Below are positions 9,413-20,752 of a DNA stretch of 64,000 bases, piece after piece (position 1 is the stretch's first letter; every line of letters begins with the position of its first letter). Both the position numbers and the translations under genes were made by a program. Below the pieces are notes generated by a model. That model was not told the origin of the DNA. It saw only the letters and a program-made list of their open reading frames with translations, and ran no database searches. Source of the stretch: Lysobacteraceae bacterium (GTDB lineage: Bacteria > Pseudomonadota > Gammaproteobacteria > Xanthomonadales > Rhodanobacteraceae); assembly GCA_028866435.1 (NCBI GenBank), contig JAGWIC010000002.1, forward strand, positions 1 to 64,000, given 5' to 3'.

Positions 9413-10609
9413 ATGAGCAGCCACCTCTTCACCTCCGAATCGGTCTCCGAGGGCCATCCGGACAAGGTCGCCGACCAGATCTCCGACGCCGTGCTGGACG
9501 CTATCCTCGCACAGGATCCGCGTGCTCGCGTGGCCTGCGAGACAATGGTCAAGACCGGCGTGGCGATTGTCGCGGGCGAAGTCACCACCAGCGCCTGGAT
9601 CGACCTGGAGGCGCTCACCCGCAAGGTCATCGTCGACATCGGCTACAACTCCAGCGAAGTCGGCTTCGACGGTGAGACCTGCGGCGTGCTGAACCTGATC
9701 GGCAAGCAGTCGCCGGACATCAACCAGGGCGTGGACCGCAAGAACCCCGAAGACCAGGGCGCCGGCGACCAGGGCCTGATGTTCGGCTACGCCACCAACG
9801 AGACCAAGGATTTCATGCCGGCGGCGATCTACTACTCGCACCGCCTGGTCGAACAGCAGGCCAAGGTGCGCAAGGCGAAGAAGTCGCCGCTGCCATGGCT
9901 GCGCCCGGACGCCAAGAGCCAGGTCACCCTGCGCTACGAGGACGACAAGGCGGTGGCGATCGATGCCGTGGTGCTGTCGACCCAGCACGATGCGGACATC
10001 AAGCAGAAAGACCTGGTTGAGGCGGTGCGCGAGTACATCCTCAAGCCGGTGCTGCCGGCCAAGCTGCTGCACAAGGGCACCAAGTTCCACATCAACCCGA
10101 CCGGCAAGTTCGTCATCGGCGGACCGGTGGGCGACTGCGGCCTGACCGGCCGCAAGATCATCGTCGACACCTACGGCGGCTGGGCCCGCCATGGCGGCGG
10201 CGCGTTCTCCGGCAAGGACCCGTCCAAGGTCGATCGCTCCGCCGCCTACGCCGCACGCTACGTGGCCAAGAACATCGTCGCCGCCGGCATCGCCGACCGT
10301 TGCGAGGTGCAGGTCAGCTACGCGATCGGTGTGGCCCACCCCACCTCGATCTCGGTGACCACGTTCGGTACCGGCAAGATCGGCGACGACAAGATCGAGA
10401 AGCTGATCCGCAAGCACTTCGACCTGCGCCCGTACGGCATCATCAAGATGCTCGACCTGATCCACCCGATGTACCAGCAGACCGCCAGCTACGGCCACTT
10501 CGGCCGCACGCCCCACCAGATGAAGGCGGCCGACGGCAGCACGTTCACCGCGTTCTCGTGGGAGCAGACCGATCGCGCCGAAGTGCTGCGCAAGGATGCC
10601 AAGCTGTAA
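9413..10609 (+). CDS. metK: S-adenosylmethionine synthetase
   Basis: [32 protein letters not shown]...[16 protein letters not shown]...[28 protein letters not shown]. Confidence 0.98.
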   Translation: MSSHLFTSESVSEGHPDKVADQISDAVLDAILAQDPRARVACETMVKTGVAIVAGEVTTSAWIDLEALTRKVIVDIGYNSSEVGFDGETCGVLNLIGKQSPDINQGVDRKNPEDQGAGDQGLMFGYATNETKDFMPAAIYYSHRLVEQQAKVRKAKKSPLPWLRPDAKSQVTLRYEDDKAVAIDAVVLSTQHDADIKQKDLVEAVREYILKPVLPAKLLHKGTKFHINPTGKFVIGGPVGDCGLTGRKIIVDTYGGWARHGGGAFSGKDPSKVDRSAAYAARYVAKNIVAAGIADRCEVQVSYAIGVAHPTSISVTTFGTGKIGDDKIEKLIRKHFDLRPYGIIKMLDLIHPMYQQTASYGHFGRTPHQMKAADGSTFTAFSWEQTDRAEVLRKDAKL

Positions 10610-10641
10610 CTACGCATCCGTGCGCGGATGCCGCGCAGCAG

Positions 10642-10680
10642 ACGTAAACGGGCCGCCTCGAGCGGCCCGTTTACGTTTCA
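10642..10680. terminator. Probable bidirectional intrinsic terminator between convergent metK and a methyltransferase gene
   Basis: Perfect 15-bp inverted repeat ACGTAAACGGGCCGC-ctcga-GCGGCCCGTTTACGT between convergent genes. Confidence 0.75.
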
Positions 10681-10703
10681 GGCCAAGCTGCGGCGCTCAG
10701 TGG

Positions 10704-11327
10704 TCAGGCATCCTGGCGGGACCGCACCGGCGGTTTGCGCGCCACCAGATCGATCAGCGCCGACATGCCCTTGTGCCCGGCGCCTTCGTGGATCTCGGCG
10801 TCGTACGCCAGCAACTGCTCGATCTGCATGGCGCCAAATGCCCCGCGCAGCAGCGCTTCGGTGTACAGGTTCTCCACCGCCGATGGACCGCCCGTGCCGT
10901 AGTCGAGCTGTTCGGGACGGTAGCCTTCCAGCAACAGCAGGCCACCGGGCTTGAGCGCCGACTGCATGCCGGCAAACAGCCGCGCGCGCAACGCCGGGTC
11001 GGCGAACTGGATGAAGATCGCGGCAATCACGTCGAAACGATCGACACCGAAATCCCAGTGCGCCAGGTCGGCCAACTCCTGCCGCAGGGTCACCCCACGC
11101 TCGGCCGCCCACTGCTGGCCCTTGGCCAGCCCCACCGGCGAGGCATCCACCGCCAGCACGTCGAGCCCCTGCTCGGCCAGCCAGACGCCGTTGCGGCCCT
11201 CGCCATCGGCCACCGCCAGCGCAAGGCCATGGCTGGGCAACCGCCCGCGCTGGGCGGCCAGAAACGCGTTGGGTGCGGTGCCAAACAGGAAGCCGTCCGT
11301 GCGGTAACGCTCATCCCAAAGATTCAT
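10704..11327 (-). CDS. Class I SAM-dependent methyltransferase (TehB-like)
   Basis: MNLWDERYRTDGFLFGTAPNAFLA...LALAVADGEGRNGVWLAEQGLDVLAVDASPVGLAKGQQWAAE; SAM-binding motif I region. Confidence 0.85.
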   Translation of the reverse strand: MNLWDERYRTDGFLFGTAPNAFLAAQRGRLPSHGLALAVADGEGRNGVWLAEQGLDVLAVDASPVGLAKGQQWAAERGVTLRQELADLAHWDFGVDRFDVIAAIFIQFADPALRARLFAGMQSALKPGGLLLLEGYRPEQLDYGTGGPSAVENLYTEALLRGAFGAMQIEQLLAYDAEIHEGAGHKGMSALIDLVARKPPVRSRQDA

Positions 11328-11406
11328 CGCCTGCCTCATGCTGCAGCATGCGCCGACCTTGCGGCGCGAACACGGGCCACCTCGGCTGGTGCGCCCGCAA
11401 GCGGTT

Positions 11407-12513
11407 TCAGCGGGTCGACGCGACCGCCAACAGGGGCTTCCTGACCGTGCGGCGGGCCAGTTTCACCCGCGTGTGCCGCGACCGATGGGCGAGCTGGCGC
11501 CTCGCCGGACAATGGCCGTGCCGATGCCTGCTGCACGAAGTACGGGCGACGACCCGCTTGCCGCGACGATGGTGATGCGCAGACCGCGGCACCGCTTCAG
11601 CCGCCTCGGCGGTGCCGATCGGCGACAAGGCTGCCAGCACGCGGTGCGCCATCCTGCCGCGGCTGTAGCCACCGCCGGCTTCGGCCACCAGGATCGCCGG
11701 GGTATCGCGGTGATCAAAACCGTCATCAAGCAGGCGCGCCATCAGATGGTCCCGCGCGGCCGCGGTGCGGCCGCCCAGCACCACGGCAAACAGGCGATGG
11801 CCATGGCGGACCGCGGTCGAGGCGAGGTTGAAGCCGGAGGCGTCGGTGAAGCCGGTCTTGAGGCCATCCATGCCCGGATAATGATCCATCAGGTGATTGT
11901 GGCCACGCACCAGCCGGCCGCGGAAGGTGAACTCCCGCGTTGAGAAATAGTGGGAGTACTGGGGAAAGTCGCGGTACAGCGCCATCGCCAGCTTCACCAG
12001 ATCCCGCGCGGTGGTGGTGTTGCGCGGATCGGGCAGGCCCGAAGCGTTGTCGAAATGGGTGCGGCTCATGCCGAGCAGGGCGGCCTGGGCGTTCATCATG
12101 TCGGTGAAGTGGCCCTCGGTGCCGCCCAGCCCCTCCGCCAGCACGGTCGCCGCATCGTTGGCCGACTTGGTGACGATGGCCAGGATGCAGTCGGACACGG
12201 AGATCGTCCCGCCCGGACGCAGGCCGAGCTTGGTCGGCGCCTTGGCAGCGGCCCAGGGCGAGACCGCGAGCGGCTGGTCGATCTTCAGCGTGCCGTCCTT
12301 CAGGCCCTGGAAGGCGAGGTAGAGCGTCATCATCTTGGTCAGCGACGCCGGATAGTTCTGCGCATCGGCATTGACTTCGTTCAATACCTTGCCGCTGGAA
12401 CCGTCGACCACGATCGACGCGTAGCCCGCGTGCGCCACCCCGGCGAAAAAACCCAGACCGCAAAGCAACACCGCCCACATCCTTTTAAGCTGGTCTAGCA
12501 GCGATCGTTGCAT
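11407..12513 (-). CDS. Serine-type D-alanyl-D-alanine carboxypeptidase (peptidase S11) with Arg/His-rich C-terminal tail
   Basis: SxxK (SLTKMM), SxN (SANDAA) and KTG (LKTGFTDASGFN) motifs; signal peptide. Confidence 0.9.
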   Translation of the reverse strand: MQRSLLDQLKRMWAVLLCGLGFFAGVAHAGYASIVVDGSSGKVLNEVNADAQNYPASLTKMMTLYLAFQGLKDGTLKIDQPLAVSPWAAAKAPTKLGLRPGGTISVSDCILAIVTKSANDAATVLAEGLGGTEGHFTDMMNAQAALLGMSRTHFDNASGLPDPRNTTTARDLVKLAMALYRDFPQYSHYFSTREFTFRGRLVRGHNHLMDHYPGMDGLKTGFTDASGFNLASTAVRHGHRLFAVVLGGRTAAARDHLMARLLDDGFDHRDTPAILVAEAGGGYSRGRMAHRVLAALSPIGTAEAAEAVPRSAHHHRRGKRVVARTSCSRHRHGHCPARRQLAHRSRHTRVKLARRTVRKPLLAVASTR

Positions 12514-12763
12514 CACGAACCGGATTGCCAATGCCTATTCCTCACGACGGGGGCTGCCACAACGCAAAACATGGGCGCGACCATAGTGCATGGGCGCAAC
12601 AATATCCATAGATATTCCCTTATCAGCTCATCCCAAACCCATGTTTTACCGAAAGTTAACGAACTAGCCAGCGCCACGGCAAGCGCGGCCGCCGCGGTGG
12701 CGGCCATATCTTGAATGGCCAGGCACGCAGGGGTTTGGAGCGGCCAGCGGCTACAATGGGCGG

Positions 12764-14647
12764 ATGTCTCTTATCCAACTGCAAAGCGTCGACTTCAGCA
12801 TCGGCGGCCCGCTCCTGCTCGAACATGTCGACCTGTCGATCGAATCGAACGAACGGGTCTGTATCGTCGGCCGCAACGGCGAAGGCAAATCCACCCTGAT
12901 GAAGCTGATCGCCGGTGAGCTGCAGGCCGACGACGGCGAAGTCCGCGTGCAGAGCGGCGTGGTCATCGCGCGCATGGCGCAGGAGGTGCCCCAGGGCACC
13001 GCCGGCAGCGTATTCGACGTGGTGTCCGAGGGGCTGGGCGACCTCGGCCGCCTGCTGGCGCGCTACCACCACCTGCTGCACGAACTGCATACGCAGGCCG
13101 ACTTCGATGCGCTCGGCAACGTGCAGCACGAGATCGAGGCCCAGCACGGCTGGGATCTGGACCGGCGCGTCGGCGAGGTCATCACCAAGCTGGAGCTGCC
13201 GGCCGACACCGATTTCAATGCCCTCTCCGGCGGCATGAAGCGGCGCGTGCTGCTGGCGCAGGCGCTGGTGCGCAAGCCCGACGTGCTGCTGCTGGACGAA
13301 CCGACCAACCACCTCGACATCGAAGCCATCGGCTGGCTCGAAAACTTCCTCAGGCAGTTCGCCGGCAGCCTGATCTTCATCACCCATGACCGCAGCTTCC
13401 TGCGCGCGCTGGCCACCCGCATCGTCGAGATCGATCGTGGCGCCCTGACCGACTGGCCCGGCGACTACGACAACTACCTGCGCCGGCGCGAGGAGCGCCT
13501 GCACGCCGAGTCGCAGGCCAACGCTCTGTTCGACAAGAAGCTGGCGCAGGAAGAGGTGTGGATACGCCAGGGCATCAAGGCCCGGCGCACCCGCAACGAG
13601 GGCCGCGTGCGCGCGTTGAAGGCGCTGCGCAACGAGCGCGCCGAGCGGCGCAACCTCAACGGCAACGTCAAGATGACCGCCGCCAACGCGCAGGCCTCGG
13701 GCAAGAAGGTGATCGACCTGGAGCACGTGCACCAGGCCTACGGCGGCCGCGTGCTGATCGACGACCTCACCACCACGGTGATGCGCGGCGACCGCATCGG
13801 CATCATCGGCCCCAACGGCGCGGGCAAGAGCACCCTGCTGAAGATCATGCTGGGCGAACTCATCCCCCAGCGCGGCAGCGCCACGCTGGGTACCGGCATC
13901 CAGGTGGCCTACTTCGACCAGCACCGTCTGCAGCTCAACGACACCCAGAACGCGCTGGACAACGTGGCCGAGGGCCGCGAGTTCATCGAGCTCAACGGTC
14001 AGCGCAAGCACATCATCGGCTACCTGCAGGATTTCCTGTTCTCGCCCGAGCGCGCCCGCGCGCCGATCACCCGGCTCTCCGGCGGCGAGCGCAACCGGCT
14101 GCTGCTGGCCAAGCTGTTTGCGCAGCCATCCAACCTGCTGGTGATGGACGAGCCCACCAACGACCTCGACGTCGAGACGCTGGAACTGCTGGAAGAGCTG
14201 CTGACCGACTACCAGGGCACCCTGCTGCTGGTCTCGCACGACCGCGCCTTCCTCGACAACGTCGTCTCCAGCACCCTGGTGCTGGAGGGCAACGGCCGCA
14301 TCGGCGAATACGTGGGCGGCTACAGCGACTGGCTGCGGCAGCGTCCGGCCGCCGCAGCCGCGGTTGCCGCGGCGGCGGCCAAGCCGGGCCTCACCCGCAG
14401 CGAGCCGGCGCCCGTGGTCGCCGCGGCGAAGCGCAAGCTGAGCTTCAAGGACCAGCGCGAGCTGGAGCAACTGCCGCTGCGCATCGAGCAGCTCGAGGCC
14501 GCCATCGCGGCCCATGGCGAAGCGATGGCCGAGCCGGCGTTCTTCAAGCAGGACAGCGCCGCGATCACCAGGGCCAACGAGGCGGTCGCGAAGCAGCAGG
14601 CCGAACTGGAGGCCGCCTACGCGCGCTGGTCCGAGCTGGACGGCTGA
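12764..14647 (+). CDS. uup: ABC-F family ATPase (Uup-like)
   Basis: Two ABC domains with Walker A (GRNGEGKST, GPNGAGKST), LSGG signatures, LLDEPTNHLDIEAIGWLE; Uup-type C-terminal coiled coil. Confidence 0.9.
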   Translation: MSLIQLQSVDFSIGGPLLLEHVDLSIESNERVCIVGRNGEGKSTLMKLIAGELQADDGEVRVQSGVVIARMAQEVPQGTAGSVFDVVSEGLGDLGRLLARYHHLLHELHTQADFDALGNVQHEIEAQHGWDLDRRVGEVITKLELPADTDFNALSGGMKRRVLLAQALVRKPDVLLLDEPTNHLDIEAIGWLENFLRQFAGSLIFITHDRSFLRALATRIVEIDRGALTDWPGDYDNYLRRREERLHAESQANALFDKKLAQEEVWIRQGIKARRTRNEGRVRALKALRNERAERRNLNGNVKMTAANAQASGKKVIDLEHVHQAYGGRVLIDDLTTTVMRGDRIGIIGPNGAGKSTLLKIMLGELIPQRGSATLGTGIQVAYFDQHRLQLNDTQNALDNVAEGREFIELNGQRKHIIGYLQDFLFSPERARAPITRLSGGERNRLLLAKLFAQPSNLLVMDEPTNDLDVETLELLEELLTDYQGTLLLVSHDRAFLDNVVSSTLVLEGNGRIGEYVGGYSDWLRQRPAAAAAVAAAAAKPGLTRSEPAPVVAAAKRKLSFKDQRELEQLPLRIEQLEAAIAAHGEAMAEPAFFKQDSAAITRANEAVAKQQAELEAAYARWSELDG

Positions 14648-14654
14648 CCGGCTG

Positions 14655-14795
14655 CGCCGCCGCGTGATGCGGATGGACCGGATCGAGCAGGGCCAGCAGC
14701 ACATTGACATCCAGCAGCCAGGTCGTCTCCGGCGCGGGCCCGGGCGCGCGCGCCTCGCGCACGCCCGTCCTGGCCTTGCGGCTCACGGCGCCCAC
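14655..14795 (-). pseudogene. Truncated PIN-domain toxin remnant (VapC-like)
   Basis: Minus frame of ORF 14565..14795 reads TTWLLDVNVLLALLDPVHPHHAAA, a VapC N-terminus, then runs into the reverse complement of the uup 3' end. Confidence 0.7.
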
Positions 14796-15022
14796 GGCGC
14801 TTCGTCACGCAGCGCGTTGATCTGCTCCAGGGTCGACGGCCGGGCGTCCTGGCGCACCGGCATCAGGCGAATCCCGTTGCGGAATTGCGGCGCCGCGGCG
14901 GCCGGCGCCAAGCCCTTGCGCGCCAGTTCCGACACCACCTCGCCCAGGGTGCGGCCCTGCTGCGCCGCCAGGGCGCGCGCAGCGGCGAGTACGTCTTCGT
15001 CCAGTTGCAGGGTGGTACGCAT
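14783..15022 (-). CDS. VapB-like antitoxin (ribbon-helix-helix)
   Basis: MRTTLQLDEDVLAAARALAAQQGRTLGEVVSELARKGL is a typical RHH antitoxin N-terminus; overlaps the truncated toxin reading frame. Confidence 0.78.
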   Translation of the reverse strand: MRTTLQLDEDVLAAARALAAQQGRTLGEVVSELARKGLAPAAAAPQFRNGIRLMPVRQDARPSTLEQINALRDEAPWAP

Positions 15023-15221
15023 GTTCGATGCTCCGATCGGCAAGGCGATGCCGTCATCGACATCAAGCATCACGCATCACCGGTCAAGCCGGCACCTGCG
15101 GCCCGTCCCGAGCCAAGGGCAGCCACAGGCTGGCCAAGGCGCCCCTGGCATCGTCGCGCGCGTGCAGGCTGACGCCGGGCCATCGCCCTTCGCCTCGGGG
15201 CAGCGGCTCGCTGCGCGTCTA

Positions 15222-15842
15222 TCAATGCGCCGCGCGCGTACGGCCCAGCCCGGCTTGCATGATGCGGTCGGTCCAGGCGATGCCGATGGCCGAGGCGATG
15301 AACACCACGTGGATGATGGTCTGCCACATCACGCCCTGCGGGGTCAGCGTGGAGCAGCGCTGTGCCGCGCCCTCAAGCGCCTGGACCATGCCGGCCAGCA
15401 TCTCGGGGGTGCAGTAGGGCTGGCCACCGAGCGAACCGGCCTCGATGAACGTCTTCAGCAGGTGGATCGAGGAAATGCCGATGATTGCCATCGCCAGCTT
15501 CACCTTCAGCACCGAGGCATTGACGTGGCTGAGCCACTCCGGCTGATCCGGGTGATCCTCCAGCCCCAGCCGCGAGACGAAGGTCTCGTAGCCGCCGACG
15601 GTCACCATGATCAACAGGTTCGAGATCATCACCACGTCGATCAGGCCGAGCACGATCAGCATGATCTCCTGCTCGCCCAGCCGCGGCGCCTCGTGGATCA
15701 GGTGCCAGAGCTCCTTGCCGAACAGGAATACGTAGACGCACTGCGCCACGATGAGGCCGAGGTAGAGAGGCAGCTGCAGCCAGCGCGAGCCGAAGATGAA
15801 GTAGGCGAGCGGATTGGGTCTCAGGGGTTTGCGATCTGGCAT
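15222..15842 (-). CDS. UPF0114 (YqhA) family membrane protein
   Basis: FGSRWLQLPLYLGLIVAQCVYVFLFGKELWHL...EQEIMLIVLGLIDVVMISNLLIMVTVGGYETFVSRL. Confidence 0.9.
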   Translation of the reverse strand: MPDRKPLRPNPLAYFIFGSRWLQLPLYLGLIVAQCVYVFLFGKELWHLIHEAPRLGEQEIMLIVLGLIDVVMISNLLIMVTVGGYETFVSRLGLEDHPDQPEWLSHVNASVLKVKLAMAIIGISSIHLLKTFIEAGSLGGQPYCTPEMLAGMVQALEGAAQRCSTLTPQGVMWQTIIHVVFIASAIGIAWTDRIMQAGLGRTRAAH

Positions 15843-15918
15843 GGCGGCAAGTCTGCGATGGAAGGCCGCAGCCTACCGAGCCGGCATCGACATGCCAAGC
15901 CGCAGGGTCGACGGCGCG

Positions 15919-18624
15919 TCAGCCGGTGTTCTGCAAACCCTGCGACACGCCATTGACGCAGGCCACCAGCGCCTGCAGCAAGGCATCGTCGCTGCAGTCG
16001 CTGGCGCGCCAGCGTTGCAGCAGGTCGACCTGCAACAGGCTCATCGGGTCGACGTACGGGTTGCGCAGCCCGATCGACGCGGCCAGGCGCGGGCTCTCCT
16101 GCAGCAGCGATCGATGGTTCTGCAGTCGCAGCAGCCATTGCCGCGTGCGCTGGAACTCGTCGCGAATCATCCCGAACATCTCTTCGTGCAGCTCGCCCGA
16201 CAGTCGCGAGAACGCCTCGGCGATATCCAGGTCCGACTTGGCCAGTATCATTTCGACGTCGTCCAGCATGTTCTGGAAGAACGGCCAGTCGCTGGCCATC
16301 TCGATCATCGCGGCCTCGCCGAACTGCTGCACGCCCTGCTCCAGCGCGCCGCCCAGGCCATACCAGCCGGGCAGGATCGTGCGGCACTGGGTCCATGCGA
16401 AGACCCAGGGGATGGCGCGCAGATCCTGTACGCCGCGCATGCTGCGACGGCTGGCGGGACGCGAGCCCAGCGTCATCCGCTCGATCACGTCGATCGGCGT
16501 GGCGCGGCGGAAATAGCTGACGAAATGCGGATGGTCGACGAAGGCGCGGTAGGTGGCCCGGCTGCGGGCCGACAGCCATTCCATCTGCGCCCGCCAGCGC
16601 TCCTCGCGCGGCTCTTCGTCGCGTGGCCGCAGCGAGGCGCCGAGCACGGCACCGATGGTCTGCTCCAGGTTGCGCAGCGCCAGCGCGCGGATGCCGTACT
16701 TGCGGTGGATCACCTCGCCCTGCTCGGTGACGCGAAGCACGCCGGCCACCGAGCCGCGCGGCGAGGACATCAGTGCGGGCGCGATGCGCGCGCCGCCGCG
16801 GCTGGCGGAACCGCCGCGGCCGTGGAAGAAGGCCAGCTCGATGCCCGCCTCGCGGGCGACCTCGAGCAGTTCGACCTGGGCGCGCTGCAGCCCCCAGCGC
16901 GAGGCCAGCGTGCCGCCGTCCTTGCCGCTGTCGGAATAGCCGAGCATCACCCATTGCTGGTTGCCGCGCCCGGCCAGGTGCTGGCGATACACCGGGTCGT
17001 CGAGCAAGGCGCGCAAGGTGGCCGGTGCGTTGCTCAAGTCGTCGACGGTCTCGAACAACGGCGCGATGTCGAGCGGCACGTGGTTGCCTTCGATCAAGCC
17101 GCCATAGCGCGCCAGCGCCAGTACCGCCAGCACGTCGGCGGCGGAACGCGCCATGCTGATGATGTACAGGCCGACCGACTCCCGGCCGTAGCGGCGGCGC
17201 GAGTCGCCGAGGGTGGCGAACACGTCGTACAGGGATTTCACCACGGCGGCGTGGCCGATCGAAAACCGCTCCGCGCCACTGGCGTAGGCACGCAGCCGCG
17301 CCACGCGCGCGGCGGGCGCGAGCTCCGACCATGCCGGGTCGTCGAGCAGCGCCGCCAGCGCCTCGTCGTGTACCTGGGAGTCCTGGCGCACGTCCAGCCG
17401 CGCCAGGTGCAGGCCGAACGTGCGCACGCGGCGGATCAGCCGCTGCACGGCATAGGCACCGGCATGCATGCCACGATGCTCGACCAGGCTGTCGACCATC
17501 AGCTGCAGATCGGCGAGCAGGTCGACCGCCGAGCTGTAGCCCTCCGCGTGATGGTCATCGAGGCTGGCCTCCAGCCGCGCGCCGATCAGGGTGAGCAGGC
17601 AGCGATACGGCATGTCCGCGTGGCGCGGACGGATCCGGGCCGCCGCCTGCGGGAAGCGCTCGCGATACGCGTCGAGGCGCTGCTGCAGCTGTGGCGAGGT
17701 CTTCGCACGCCCTTCGGTCTGGCTGAGCAGCCGCGCCAACGCCGACACGTCGGCAAGGTAGCGCTCGATCACCTGCGCACGCTGGGTCGCCAGGCTGGCG
17801 GCGATGGTGTCGGCGCCGACATTCGGGTTGCCGTCCATGTCGCCGCCCACCCAGGTGGCGAAACCGAGCAGCCGGGGCAGCTTGGCCGCCACGCCGTAGA
17901 CCGACTGCAATGCCTCGGCCAGCGATTCATACAGCGCCGGCACGATGCGATAGAGCGGGTTGGCGAGATAGAAACCGACGTGGTGGTGCTCGTCCTGCAC
18001 CGTCGGGCGCACCGGCGAGGCCTCGGCCGTCTGCCAGCCGGAGGACAGCGCCATGAAGATGCGGTCGTCGTCCTCCTTGCGCTCCTGCGGCGTGCGGGTC
18101 GGATCGAAGCTGTCGACCAGGGCCTGCACGATGGCCTGCTCCTTCTCCAGCAGCGAGCGACGCACGGCCTCGGTCGGGTGCGCGGTGAACACCGGCTCGA
18201 TCCAGAGTTTTTCCAGCCAGCCCAGCAATTCGTCGGCACCCACGCCCTGCGCCTTCAACCGCCCCAGCACATCCAGCAGGGACTCCGGCTGCGGCGCCTT
18301 GCCCTCGCGCTGGTAGTCGCGGCGACGACGGATGCGGTGCACCCGCTCGGCCGTGTTGACGGCCTGGAAATAGGTGGCGAACGCCCGCGCCAGCGCCTCG
18401 GCGTGGGCGGCGTCGAGTCCGGCCAGCGATTCGGCCAGTTCCGCCACCGAGGCGCCCTCGCGGCGGCGCCGGATGGCGGCGGTACGCACCTGCTCGACCC
18501 GGTTGAAGAACGCCTCGCCGTCCTGTTCCGCCAGCATGCGCCCGACCATGGCGCCGAGCCGCCCCACGTTCTCACGCAACGGCTCGTCATGGGGCAGGAA
18601 TTCGGGTTCGCGGTTGGTGTCCAT
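15919..18624 (-). CDS. ppc: Phosphoenolpyruvate carboxylase
   Basis: [54 protein letters not shown]-terminal GLQNTG. Confidence 0.97.
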   Translation of the reverse strand: MDTNREPEFLPHDEPLRENVGRLGAMVGRMLAEQDGEAFFNRVEQVRTAAIRRRREGASVAELAESLAGLDAAHAEALARAFATYFQAVNTAERVHRIRRRRDYQREGKAPQPESLLDVLGRLKAQGVGADELLGWLEKLWIEPVFTAHPTEAVRRSLLEKEQAIVQALVDSFDPTRTPQERKEDDDRIFMALSSGWQTAEASPVRPTVQDEHHHVGFYLANPLYRIVPALYESLAEALQSVYGVAAKLPRLLGFATWVGGDMDGNPNVGADTIAASLATQRAQVIERYLADVSALARLLSQTEGRAKTSPQLQQRLDAYRERFPQAAARIRPRHADMPYRCLLTLIGARLEASLDDHHAEGYSSAVDLLADLQLMVDSLVEHRGMHAGAYAVQRLIRRVRTFGLHLARLDVRQDSQVHDEALAALLDDPAWSELAPAARVARLRAYASGAERFSIGHAAVVKSLYDVFATLGDSRRRYGRESVGLYIISMARSAADVLAVLALARYGGLIEGNHVPLDIAPLFETVDDLSNAPATLRALLDDPVYRQHLAGRGNQQWVMLGYSDSGKDGGTLASRWGLQRAQVELLEVAREAGIELAFFHGRGGSASRGGARIAPALMSSPRGSVAGVLRVTEQGEVIHRKYGIRALALRNLEQTIGAVLGASLRPRDEEPREERWRAQMEWLSARSRATYRAFVDHPHFVSYFRRATPIDVIERMTLGSRPASRRSMRGVQDLRAIPWVFAWTQCRTILPGWYGLGGALEQGVQQFGEAAMIEMASDWPFFQNMLDDVEMILAKSDLDIAEAFSRLSGELHEEMFGMIRDEFQRTRQWLLRLQNHRSLLQESPRLAASIGLRNPYVDPMSLLQVDLLQRWRASDCSDDALLQALVACVNGVSQGLQNTG

Positions 18625-18723
18625 CACTCGGGTCCAGGTCAAGGTAAGCGCCCAGCCTACCAATTCCTGCGGCAGTAGAGGCGTCCAAACGAATATCCCG
18701 CTACAATGAGCGGCTTGTAGTGC

Positions 18724-18823
18724 CCGCCGAGGGGCGCTGCGACCGTTGGTGAACACGGAGCGATCCGATGACTGATCACCACAACGGCCAGGCTCGGCGC
18801 GGCACGTTCCACAACGGCGCTCT
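18724..18823 (+). promoter_or_regulatory. S-adenosylhomocysteine (SAH) riboswitch upstream of ahcY
   Basis: CGCCGAGGGGCGCTGCGACC...CAGGCTCGGCG...AACGGCGCTC matches the remembered SAH riboswitch core; P1 pairing CGCCGAG (18725-18731) / CTCGGCG (18793-18799); lies directly 5' of ahcY. Confidence 0.93.
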
Positions 18824-18902
18824 GCAAGCGAGTCCCTTCGCGAGGAACCGGTCATCCAGGGCCGGGCTCTTCGCAAGGGCCTCCAACCAACCGGAGATAC
18901 CC

Positions 18903-20345
<1,443 letters not shown>

Positions 20346-20380
20346 GTACCCGTTACCGGCGGCAACCGGGAGCACACAGG

Positions 20381-20409
20381 GCGCGCAGCTCCGGCTGCGC
20401 GCTTTTTGT
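20381..20409 (+). terminator. Intrinsic terminator downstream of ahcY
   Basis: GCGCGCAGC-tccg-GCTGCGCGC followed by TTTTTGTT. Confidence 0.85.
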
Positions 20410-20479
20410 TACCGCCGGCAGCCAGCCGGCCATCCCCGCCCAGGCCGGGGGCGACTACTTTTGCCAGTCGGGCCGCGTT

Positions 20480-20611
20480 GGCCGTGGAGCGCGGGCGACC
20501 GAAGCGCAAGTGGCTGCGGCTTCGTTCACTTGGCTTCCACGGCCCACGCTCCTAGGATGACGCACCGGGTGAACCGAAAGGGGGCCAGGGTGCCCGCACC
20601 TAATCCGGTGC
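20480..20611 (+). other. Unexplained structured leader / nested inverted repeats upstream of the FemAB-ThDP-ATP-grasp cluster
   Basis: Perfect IR GGCCGTGGA (20480-20488) / TCCACGGCC (20536-20544); inner IRs CAAGTG (20507-20512) / CACTTG (20527-20532) and CGAAGC (20500-20505) / GCTTCG (20519-20524), which cross; GCACCGG (20562-20568) / CCGGTGC (20605-20611). Confidence 0.5.
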
Positions 20612-20752
20612 AGTGGACATGGGGAAGCTTGAGCCGCAACCTGCGCCGGCAACCATGAGGGCCGGGGACACGCCCGGCGCGGCGTCTGTTCTGGCATTCA
20701 GCGGGCGACGAGTCCAGCTTGCCAATCTCCCTCGCAGAAAGGATGCGCGACG

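Noticed and set aside
15814-18678. 954-aa plus-strand ORF opposite ppc
   Set aside because: Antisense shadow of ppc; the minus strand has unambiguous PEP carboxylase motifs.
20480-20620. Possible c-di-GMP-I, cobalamin or RNase P RNA
   Set aside because: GAAA tetraloop and CCTAA strings are suggestive, but the conserved cores (for example ACGCAAAGC, the B12 box, GAGGAAAGTCCGGGC) are absent.
20461-20658. Short plus-strand ORF (MPVGPRWPWSAGDRS...) in the leader before 20753
   Set aside because: Overlaps the nested inverted repeats, has no clear RBS or coding signature, and is better explained as structured non-coding sequence.
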